Assembly (NCBI GenBank): GCA_964023275.1
Contig: OZ029918.1
Coordinates: 17,168,361 to 17,232,360 of the forward strand
DNA: 64,000 nucleotides
Source: Norana najaformis
Taxonomy: Eukaryota; Annelida; Clitellata; Crassiclitellata; Hormogastridae
Reading direction: 5' to 3'
Below the pieces are notes generated by a model that searched no databases, was not told the origin of the DNA, and was given only the letters and a program-made list of their open reading frames with translations. Made by a program: the position numbers and the translations under genes. Shown here piece after piece: positions 55,560 to 64,000 of this stretch (its first letter is position 1; every line of letters begins with the position of its first letter).

Positions 55560-57490
55560 AGATAAGTGATGTACTTTGTTAGTACCTTCTCGCCATCTGC
55601 GCTGGGTAATGCTTTCATTAAATTCTTTGGTGACAAAATATCCAACATCAGGATGAAATTGTGTGGTATTCCACTATCAAATGCCTTTTCATCTCCTGAT
55701 CACCCCCTGCCTACTTTTGATTCGCTTACTCCAGCAACCTTGGGTGAAATCCGGTCGCTTATTTTCTCATCTCCTCACGAACAGTGCCTTCTAGATGTAA
55801 TTCCTACCCACCATCTCAAAAGCTGCTTTGATGTGCTTGGTACTACAATTGACCCATTGTACTCTGTCGGTCGCTTGCTGACGGCTTCTTCCCAACATGT
55901 TTCTCTCATGCGATTGTCCACCCTTTGCTGAAGAAACCATCTTTGAATGCTGAAACTATGTCAAACTACCGACCAATCTCAAACTTGAATTTTATTTCTA
56001 AACTTCTTGAACGCGTTGTTAAATGTCGAATGGAGGCACATGTCTTCAAACTCCTTACTCCTCCCTTTCCAGTCAGCATATCGCAAATTCCACTCCACCG
56101 AGACAGCTCTTCTCTCTGTCCACAATGACATTATCTGCTCCATGGACAACGGCAAAGTAACTGCACTTGCTGTTCTTGATCTATCTGCCGCCTTCGACAC
56201 TGTCGATCATGATATATTGCTCCATCGCCTTGAGCACTGGTTTGGTATATCAGGTCTGGCCCTTAACTGGTTCAAATCATATCTTGCCTTTTGTACTCAA
56301 TCTGTTTACATCAGTGGTGCAATGTCGGACCAGATAACACTCACCTCACCTGCGATGTCCATCAAGGCTCTGGTCTTGCCCCCTTGCTTTTCTCCTTGTA
56401 CACCACTCCACTAGGCTTTTTCCTTAGACAAGGCGGTCTGCGGCACCATCTTTATGCTGATGATACTCTACATTTCCGTTGATAATTACTTTCCTTCCAG
56501 TTCTTTCACTCTATTAGCTGACGTCTTTAACCAAGTTCAGTCATGGATGGCAGAAAATGGATTGCTCTTAAACCCATCCAAAACTGAGTTTCTCCTTTTT
56601 GGAACCTCACAGCAACTGACTAAATTTAACTCTTTGAATTCCGTCCATCTAGGCATCTCTGTCGTACAACGCATCTGTTCATCCCGCAATTTTGGTGTTG
56701 TACTTGACTCCAACCTGTCATATTAATTCTATATGTAGATTTGCCCACTACCACATACGTGATATCTGTAGGATTAGGCGCCACATTCCCTTCCCTGCCC
56801 TGGTTTGTTTGGCTAACGCCTTAGTCTCCAGCCGTTTTGACTACTGCAACGCGCTTCTTACTGGCATTTCAAAAGCTAATTTGATGAAGCTTCAAAGAGT
56901 TCAAAATACATTGGCAAGAGCTATCGCTAAAGCTCCGAAATATGATCACATATCACCAATACTAAAATCGTTGCACTGGTTGCCCATAGAAAAGCGCACA
57001 ATGTTCAAGACTGGACTAATTGTATGCAACTGTACATTTCAACCAACCTCACTATCTTCACTCTGTACTGACTCCCAAGACTTACCTCCACTCGACCAGG
57101 TCTTCTAGCTGTTTAAATCTGACTATTCTGTGGACAAGAACAGCTCTTGGCAGGCATGCCTTCTCTGTTTCTGGCCCTAGACTCTGGAACTCTCCTCCGG
57201 CAAATGTTCGCTCGGCAAATTCTGTTTCTCCTTCAGATATCGACTAAAAATTTACCTCTTCCAGAACTCATTTCCTCTGTAGGCTGCCCCTGTGTCTTCT
57301 GGACTCCTCTTTGGCTTTCCGACCCGGACTCACCATGGAATTTGGCTTGGACAATGATTTTGCTTAGCAGCGACCATCGACTGATGCCTTGAGCATTATT
57401 ACAGTGGTGCTATGGAAGTTCTTAGATTATTAGCTTATTATTACGATGCCAGTCATCTTGATATGACGGCGATGTTAAATAAAAGTTACC
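55560..57490 (+). mobile_element. LINE family D, RT and C-terminal domain, degenerate
   Basis: Plus-strand frames in order: GEIRSLIFSSPHEQCLLDVI, LLKKPSLNAETMSNYRPISN (55925), FHSTETALLSVHNDIICSMD, LDLSAAFDTVDHDIL (RT motif A), HQGSGLAPLLFSLYTTPL (motif B, another frame), HLYADDTLHF (motif C), VQSWMAENGLLLNPSKTEFL, CRIRRHIPFPALVCLANALV, RFDYCNALLTGI, then RTALGRHAFSVSGPRLWNSP and a 3' UTR ending near AATAAAAGTTACC. At least five frameshifts. The endonuclease is missing. It is inserted in the gypsy element on the opposite strand. Confidence 0.9.
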
Positions 57491-58249
57491 AAATTGAACT
57501 GAATAGAAGAGGCGAGAGAAGAGGCGAGAAGGTAAAAACTGTAGCCGTAGTAGTAGTCGCGTAGTAGCGTTTTTTACTCTGAGTCCGCCGTAGTAAAGAA
57601 CAGTTTAGAAGTGTACTGTGACATACAGTCGTTCAACTGTCGTAACAAAGCGGATTGTCTTTGTGATTAATTTGGAACTGTGTTTGAGTTAAATGTGAAT
57701 AAATGAATAAGGTACAGTGTTCGGATTCAAGAAGTCTCCCGCTAGACTTAGGGGAGCCGAACCCAACGGATTTGCGGGTGACACCTGTGAGGCGGCAGAA
57801 AACCCAGGATGACGCCACAGTATTCATACATTTATAGATAAAAAGATTTATCTTTCACCCTCTTATTGTACGGGACCGCATACTGAATTTGCTTCCTTCA
57901 GTACGGATTTCCGCAAATCCATGCCTTCCTGTATACAAATTTTCCCATAATTTTTAAAAACATTTTTGGTGTTCGTCCCAATTCAATTAATATCGAAATT
58001 TCATTGGACCAGTTTATTTAAGAATTGTCAGTTGTACCTCTGGTACCTTCTCATAAACCGACAAATAGAGAGGATCCCATTATCGCATTCTGCGTCTCCC
58101 TTATAGTAAAAGGTATAAGCGAATGCCACCGTCTTGGACTTTCTATATCACGTAGTGAATCGTCCTTTTCAAAGATTTTTCCATTTCTCTGCTAATCCAG
58201 AAATTTCAGGGTGACTCGTTGTATTGAATCGCGGTTTGCGTACAATCAA
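57491..58249. other. no gene recognised; AT-rich between LINE D and integrase
   Basis: A possible LTR-like fragment around 57540-57830 (GAATAAATGAATAAGG, CGAACCCAACGGATTTGCGG) lacks clear ends. Confidence 0.35.
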
Positions 58250-58690
58250 TTTTATAAATCTTGTGTTAGACTGGCCGTAAAATTTGTGCTTTTGTCACTT
58301 TCAGTGACCGATTGCTCTTCAACGTACACTTGTAACTCCAACAATACACTATAAACAACTTTTGCGGTTAAGTTCAAAAACACTGATGGCCATCCAATAC
58401 ATAAATCAACAACACAAAGACAATATCTATGGCCTGCCGATGATTTTGGCACAATCGGTCTAATGCAATGCATGTTAAACTGTCTGAATGTTATATCCTA
58501 TTGTGGAAACGGTGTGATCGGTGCCCGATCCATAACCAATTCTCGTGTCTTGAGGTGGCATTGTTCACATGATCGACACCACTCTAATGTCCTTCCGCTA
58601 TCTAGGCCATGGAAGAATGACGCCTTCAAATTAAGATGACTGCTTGATTCTTTTCCGCGTTTTTCTTCTGCAAAATGTTATCCAGAAACA
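58250..58690 (-). pseudogene. Ty3/gypsy integrase, zinc-binding and core start
   Basis: The minus strand carries a zinc-binding end (RSCEQCHLKTR near 58550) and then IRPIVPKSSAGHRYCLCVVD (58470-58410), the D-containing start of the integrase core, with GWPSVF and SDKSTNFTASLTQDL (second aspartate: SD.STNF). Upstream, near 58890-58830, DSLLFMKQQKEDESLKTWRE is the segment that usually precedes the zinc-binding domain. Degenerate with frameshifts. Confidence 0.78.
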
Positions 58691-59394
58691 GACACTTGAA
58701 CTAATTACATCATTTAATATGTCTTTCTTTAGGCAATACCAACTGAAAAACAAACTGGTCCAAAATCTAAGATTTACGTTAAAGTAAATCAAAGATTTAC
58801 GGTATAATAACAGCGCACACCAGAATTTTTCACATCTATCATTTCCCGCCAGGTCTTCAACGACTCATCCTCCTTCTGTTGTTTCATGAATAACAGTGAA
58901 TCTGCCACAGGATGTTCAGCTAGTCTATTGTCTTCATCCTCATCTGATTCATCATCAGTGTTAAATAAATCTCAAGATCTGTCTTCATTTTCTTTTATCT
59001 CTGTAACTTTAATCATCCTTTCTTCTCATTCCTCCACTTCATCTTTAATTTTGTCATTCACTACGTTCTCTTCGAACTTTTTTGCTTGACCTCTTGTCAA
59101 AACATTGGACAAATATTGGGTATTGACCACAATCGGTGGAGTTAATAACCATAAATCTTAAATTGTTTCAGGGTGTAACAACAAATTTTTCATCATCCAC
59201 ATAACAATTGCACATAATAAAGGTAAACAGAACCAATATTTATCAAATTCGAATTCTTTTTCGCTTCTTTATTATACTATCTCACATTATAAGATTGACG
59301 ACCAATTTTGCTGGGAATGGCATTCTTGCTCCAAACTAGAAGTTTACCTTCGTACCTCTTCTAGTTTTATATTTTGTACTAGTTCTTAGTCTAT
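58691..59394 (-). other. gypsy pol linker between protease and integrase, no RT found
   Basis: Minus frames show an acidic/lysine-rich stretch with VTRGQAKKFEE near 59090, a pol pre-integrase signature (VTRSQ type), and no reverse-transcriptase motif. The absence of RT here is what sets the domain order. Confidence 0.5.
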
Positions 59395-59460
59395 TACAGA
59401 GATTTTCGTACCGGAATCCACAAATGCTTGCACCTTAATTTCATTTTCTTCTGTCGACTT
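59395..59460 (-). pseudogene. retroviral-type aspartic protease fragment
   Basis: The minus strand reads EIKVQAFVDSGTKISVI; DSG is the catalytic triplet (DS/TG) of the pepsin-like retrotransposon protease. It lies between the gag zinc knuckle and integrase. Confidence 0.6.
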
Positions 59461-59532
59461 GCAGTTCCAATTCAATATGTTGTAAGTTTCCTCTTGTCAA
59501 CATGACTGGGTTCTTCACTTACCTTGTTTACA

Positions 59533-60771
59533 TTACTTTCCACATTCTAATTCACATTTCATTGCTGCTTTAGGCTCTCTTTCATTCAAACATTCTCTAT
59601 CAGCCTGCTTTTTCGGAATATTTATCACTTGCAATTTAGATATTGGCTTCTCGTCTGGATCAACAGCACAAGCTCTAGCGCTAAAATTCTTAGGCTGAGT
59701 TTGCTTACAATCTTTAATCAAATGTGTGTTTGATCCACATCTATAACATCGCCTTACATTTGTATCCTTCTTTTCAACTGATTCTCTCTTTACTTGGGGT
59801 TTCATAAACTTACTTTGTTCTTCTAAGTTCGTATCTTTTTACATTAGTCTTTTCCGCCGTATGTTTATTCCTAAAGCTCTGTAATTTACTATGGTAACTG
59901 GTACTATTCTGCGTTTCCATATTCCCATAACCAGTTTTAGGTGGAATTGCAAATCCGATGCGTTTGTTCACATGAATGTTTGACAACTCTGCAATTATAT
60001 TAAATGAAAAACATGTCATTCCCTCTTCAGATAAAATAAACTGCAAAGGTCCTGGCGGCAATGACTCTTTCAAAAGATTTGTTACCATCAAATCATACAG
60101 TTTCTCGCAATTTTTTCCACTTTCCCGCTACGTACATAATAATTGAACAAGTTTTTCGACTTTGCAATAAACAGTGAAAATGTTTCAACTGGCAGCTTCT
60201 TTGCCTCAGTGAACTTTTTTGTAACGGTTTGGGTTCCGTGGAAGCAAGCCGCCGTTAGCTGTCGGGACAGCCTGGAGAAAAGAACTAAGGATTTGCCGGG
60301 TGAAGGTAGGGGTTCGAATCTTGGTCGGTCGACTACGTACAGCACCCTTTCCACTCAATCTCATACTTCTACGAAGGACAGAAAGTTACTTAATTTCTTC
60401 TGCCTTTTGATCACCAGATTGCCGAGAGTTGTCCGTGGCAGTCGGATGGGCCGCTACCCCTCTGACAGAGCGTAAGGATTCGTTGTGGCTATCCCGACAG
60501 ACTTCTCTTTATCTAAACCCGAGCGCTGTATGACGTCCGAAGAAGGCGCCACATGAATCTCAGTTAATTTGTGTTCTAATTCGGCTTGGCGCTATAATAA
60601 GTCCCCTCGCTATCGAATCTGGCTCTCTTTCAACTGACTTTGTAATTGTACCTGGCGTTCTATCAATTCTTCTCTTAGCGAAGAGAAAGATGCAAGTAAG
60701 GACTCTACAACTTTAGCAAACTCTGATGCTAAAGTGGACGTATCTCCTTGTGAATTAAATTCTGCCATAAC
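59533..60771 (-). pseudogene. Ty3/gypsy gag with CCHC zinc knuckle, interrupted
   Basis: The ATG at about 60771 (MAEFNSQGDTSTLASEFAK) starts a gag-like frame with a coiled segment that, with two stops, reaches about 60480. Sequence of another origin fills 60235-60480. Gag continues with FTEAKKLPVETFSLFIAKSK (capsid-like), then CYRCGSNTHLIKDC, a CCHC knuckle at 59740-59700, and ends near 59533. Frames change at about 60088 and 59807. Known role: RNA packaging and particle formation of LTR elements. Confidence 0.75.
60235..60480 (+). repeat. tRNA-like insertion (SINE candidate) inside gag
   Basis: Box A-like TTAGCTGTCGGGACAGCC with a strong D stem (GCTGTC/GACAGC) and box B GGTTCGAATC lie about 40 bp apart at 60254-60320. 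The gag frame is unrecognisable here but resumes on both sides. Confidence 0.5.
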
Positions 60772-61181
60772 TTTCGTTTCACAAATTTAATCGTAACTAA
60801 TAGATTTAATCTTAACTAATACTTTTTATCTATTTTACTCCTTTACGAATTACAATTTATTTAAACCTCAAGAGTTCTGATTTACAGCAATCGTCAAATT
60901 AAACTATAAACCTACAGGCTAATAGAAGATTGGCACTGATATGAGCTCAAGAATTCGCCCACAAATTAAATAGAAAAGAAAATGTTCGACTTCCTGGTTT
61001 AAAATGGCGAACTCATCTTTCCGTGGCAGTTGCGAAGACGAGGCATAGTCCAAAAAATCCCGTCTCCTTTCCAACGACAGCGTATTGACAAAGCACTTCG
61101 ACGGACAAAAATCGGTTTAAACGTGCAACTCCGCAATAGCTTCGAATTACTCGCTTGAATTCGAGAACTAGAGCCATAAAG

Positions 61182-61267
61182 AGATCCTTTCCCGGTCACG
61201 ATCTGCCGCCAACTGAGCTGCCAAGATATCCTTTCCCGGTCACAATCTGCCGCCAACTGAGCTGACA
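61182..61267 (-). repeat. ~43-bp tandem duplication
   Basis: Two adjacent copies share ATCCTTTCCCGGTCAC and ATCTGCCGCCAACTGAGCTG on the plus strand. Confidence 0.88.
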
Positions 61268-61287
61268 CTCTTAGCGCCTTCTACACT

Positions 61288-61296
61288 CTTTATATA
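61288..61296 (-). promoter_or_regulatory. TATA box of the putative gypsy LTR
   Basis: TATATAAAG on the minus strand, about 520 bp upstream of the gag ATG. Confidence 0.5.
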
Positions 61297-61608
61297 GGAA
61301 ATATCCGCGCGCTTTGACACGGCGCCATTCTCTCTCTCCTGCGTCTTTGTACGCGCCTCCTTTTCCCTCGCCGATTTTGGCGCGCTTCTTGTTCCTTGAC
61401 AGCTCTTCGGCGCGCGCGCCAAACTTAGGCGGTATCCACGACTAGCGGCAATCGCTGCCGGCCGGGCCTAGCCTAGCACACACATAGCAGCCGACTAAAG
61501 CGTGAGAACAGACAGCCGACATCGATCAATAATACTAACATCATCAATCCCGCAGTTCTTGCCCGACTGAGTGTAGAAATATCTGGCGCTATAACAATTT
61601 TCGTTACA

Positions 61609-62274
61609 ACTTTGCTTTGTACTATTGACGTATTAACTTAAACTCTTTAAAATGTGTTCTTTGAAAAGATCAGAGCCATGAAAATCGACTTTTTGTTCAA
61701 AACCGTTCTAACTTTTAGAATCATTATGGATGACAGCAATTTAACCCAAAATTCTTTATCAACACCAAAACTGTTAAAAGCATTCCCCATTGTTTTAAAT
61801 AGAAGAGGATTTCTGCTAAATCGTAAGACCAGAGAAGCTTAGATTGGAAGGAAAAAGAATCTGGTGGGAAGAACGGATAGCGCCAGACGTTCGTCAGTGA
61901 CCATTACAATCGAAGATCCTACCGAAGATGGGTAGAATAGATAGCCATTCGTCGAGAGGGTCGACTATTAAATACTACCAAGCCGAAAGACACAGTTTGT
62001 GCGAGCATGCCAACGAGGGAGGTCTTTTACATTAAGTATGACATTAATTCTTACTTAATTGACATTAAGTAAGACATTAATTCTTACTTAATTCGATGTT
62101 GACTAAGGTAGGTTTTCTTAAGAATATGCTTGAATAATGGTACAATGATTCATAGAGTTACAGTAATTGACTGTGTAACTGAATAGCCCATTTATAAATA
62201 CGCACTATTACTTCAGAGTCACCAGCGTAATAACGCGTTCGAGCAGTCTAATCACTGCCTCACGTCACAATGAG
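61609..62274. other. no gene recognised; ACATTAATTCTTACTTAATT duplicated near 62040-62095
   Basis: GACATTAATTCTTACTTAATT occurs twice about 30 bp apart. Otherwise unremarkable. Confidence 0.4.
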
Positions 62275-62580
62275 CTCGAACGCCGACCAGTAAGGAGTGT
62301 ATATTTAAAATCTGCGCGCGAACGCTCACCAGTTAGAAGAAGCATGCATTCAAAATGCGCGCTAACACCGACCAATCACAAACAAGACAACAACCAGATA
62401 ACTCATCGACGTTATGTCAGAAAATTCGCGCCTTAGCGCTGGAAACCCACTAGTCAATTACAAACGTGTCTACAACCCCAAAAACTCATTGATGCTAACT
62501 CAGAAATTCATAGAAATTTTCGATACTAACACACGCTTTAAACTTGCTGACTAATCAGCGTAATATTACGTTCATATCAT
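62275..62580 (+). repeat. dispersed repeat, copy 2
   Basis: Partner of 53520-53780. Its first ~50 bp (GAACGCCGACCAGTAAG...AAAATCTGCGCGCGAACG) are internally duplicated with variation. Confidence 0.75.
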
Positions 62581-62584
62581 TCAT

Positions 62585-62770
62585 CGACTCATCCATCCTT
62601 CCACCCGTCTATCGATCTATTCATCCATTCGTCAATTAATCCAACCAATCCATCCATCAATCCATCTATCCATCCATACATCCATCCGATCAAACATTCA
62701 TTTACCTATTCAAACAATCCATAACCATCTAACCATCCATTCATAAGTCCATCTGTCTATCTAATCCACC
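62585..62770 (+). repeat. (CATC)n-type degenerate repeat
   Basis: CATCCATCCATC/CATTCATC variants for about 180 bp. Confidence 0.8.
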
Positions 62771-62789
62771 TCCCCGTCACCTCATCCAT

Positions 62790-63177
62790 AAAATCTGGTA
62801 ATCGCTCCATAGCCACAGCTACCCCACCACTCTGGAATAAACTCCCCAGAACTGCAACAGTTATCTAACCCATCATACAAACTTACATATACTCCATCGC
62901 TTGCAATTTCTGCATTGGTTTTTCACTCAAAACTGAAAACATTCCTCTTTTACAGATCCTATTCTGACTCATCATCTTCTTATCTCTCTTTCCGCTCTAA
63001 TCCTAAACATCATCCACCGTAGCCGTCACGCTCTCTCTGCGTGACTTTTTGGATCTTGACCTGAAACCGAACCGCTTTTGCCTATCGATTTTGTTTTGAC
63101 TGAGCGCCTGTGAATAAGCTGGTCCCCGTGACGTGACTTTCGTTGGGCGCTGTCGAAATCTCGAGATTACGATTACG

Positions 63178-63178
<1 letters not shown>
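62790..63178 (+). mobile_element. LINE family A 3' fragment
   Basis: ATAGCCACAGCTACCCCACCACTCTGG (…ATATPPLWNKLPR in frame), VFHSKLKTFLF-like end, CCGTAGCCGTCACGC, ACCGAACCGCTTTTGCCTAT, and the tail CGAGATTACGATTACGATT directly continued by an ATT repeat. Confidence 0.88.
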
Positions 63179-63219
<41 letters not shown>

Positions 63220-63243
63220 TATTCGTTCGTTCGTTCGTTCGTT
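63179..63243 (+). repeat. (ATT)n then (GTTC)n microsatellites
   Basis: About 14 ATT units grow from the LINE tail, followed by GTTCGTTCGTTCGTTC. The second repeat may be the 3' tail of the LINE on the other strand. Confidence 0.92.
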
Positions 63244-64000
63244 TATTGATCCCAAAGAAGAAGTTGACAACAATCAATACATACATGTTTGACATGAAAC
63301 ATTGTCAGGTTATCATGAACAAGCGGTAGACCCAGAAGGGACCATAGTCCCGCTTAATTATGGCCACCAATTAATATGCAAAAACCAATGGCGACGTTGT
63401 TAAATATACATTTTTAAATCTTAACTATGAAAATTATAAGGTCACAAACATGATCTACAAAATAAAACAACAACAAAAAAGAAAAAATCAAACTTAATTT
63501 AGATATACAAATAAAACACTTGTTATTCATCATGCAGAAATTTACGCAGTTGTTTAAATAACTGCAGAGACGGCAACTGTTGGATATATAGAGGCAAAGC
63601 AGTCCCTATCAGCGGTCCAATGCATTTAATGTCGAAATACCTAGTATTTGTTCGGCCATATATACTACGAAAATTACTTTGCGATCTAGTAGAATAAGTG
63701 TGGAATTCAGAGGAACGCAAGAAATAACCATTAAATACTCAAGGTAAAGACTTCTGCTCATATCGAAACATAAACTCAGCAATTTGAAATCTTTTTATCG
63801 ATTCTATTTTTAGAATTTTTAATGCAGAGAAAATGCGATCGATGTCAAGACCATGACGCCGCTTAGTAACAAGTCTCACGACACGTCTTTGTAGTATTGC
63901 TAAGCATTTTAATGGAGAAGGATAACTGGAAGCCCAAATAAGGTTGCAATAGGAGAGATATGGATAGAGCAGTGAATAAGAGATTAATCAGTATAAATTG
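63244..64000 (-). mobile_element. LINE 3' fragment (family E), cut by the window edge
   Basis: The minus strand carries YPYLSYCNLIWASSYPSPLK and LAILQRRVVRLVTKRRHGLD (63960-63830), then EFHTYSTRSQSNFRSIYG, CIGPLIGTALPLYIQQLPSL and FKQLRKFLHDE with a stop at 63523. This is the jockey/CR1-type C-terminus. The 3' UTR ends at the GAAC repeat. Confidence 0.8.

Larger units (their letters stand above)
60780..61608 (-). mobile_element. probable 5' LTR/leader of the gypsy element
   Basis: On the minus strand it starts TGTAACGAAAATTG (61608), has TATATAAAG at 61296-61288, a 42-45 bp tandem duplication just downstream (61182-61267) and AATAAA near 60870, and ends shortly before the gag ATG. No second LTR is visible, so the ends are tentative. 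Confidence 0.45.

Noticed and set aside
60545..60551. TGGCGCC on the minus strand as a primer-binding site for the gypsy element
   Set aside because: The surrounding minus-strand frame reads as gag-like coding sequence from an upstream ATG at about 60771, so the motif is inside gag.

Overview
The window is eukaryotic (metazoan) DNA: genes are split by GT-AG introns, and most of the sequence is degenerate transposable elements, microsatellites and minisatellites. No bacterial operons, rRNA or CRISPR arrays are seen. One host gene is a cytoplasmic intermediate filament (IF) protein with a lamin-length coil 1B and a lamin tail domain, the protostome type. Another is the start of an axonemal dynein heavy chain. 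Together they suggest a ciliated, IF-bearing protostome, most likely a lophotrochozoan such as a mollusc, annelid or relative. That taxonomic call is inference.

Layout. 1-9 kb: LINE and pogo-type remnants, an A/C-rich tandem repeat region and a hAT relic with both terminal inverted repeats. 9.3-11.6 kb (minus): two 5' exons of a DNAH10-like dynein heavy chain. 12-17.6 kb: LTRs, LINE tails and a tRNA-like sequence. 18-19.8 kb (plus): a three-exon THAP-domain gene whose C-terminus resembles P-element/THAP9 transposases but which lacks the catalytic core. 21.5-25.3 kb (minus): a near-complete APE-type non-LTR retrotransposon with a 2A-like motif near its N-terminus. 25.3-28.6 kb: the 3' end of an LTR element and LINE tails. 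29-33.7 kb: a ZMYM1-like hAT element split by a second DNA transposon of about 2.6 kb, with ~120-bp inverted repeats and an intact 564-codon gene of a family I cannot name.

34.9-51.9 kb (minus): the complete IF gene, 11 coding exons and 661 codons, with every splice junction in phase, a TATA box upstream and a poly(A) signal downstream. Its introns hold purine tracts, LINE pieces and a second copy of the unnamed transposon with one in-frame stop. 53.5-64 kb: a broken Ty3/gypsy element on the minus strand whose integrase lies upstream of reverse transcriptase/RNase H (Gmr1-like order), interrupted by a LINE, and then more LINE tails.

Main points: the TIR-flanked unnamed transposon family with Maf-site-like palindromes in its promoter, the core-less THAP/P-element gene, the 2A-bearing LINE, the gypsy domain order, and three frameshifts that all sit at short homopolymers and may be assembly errors. 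All family assignments are from reading translations; no database search was run.
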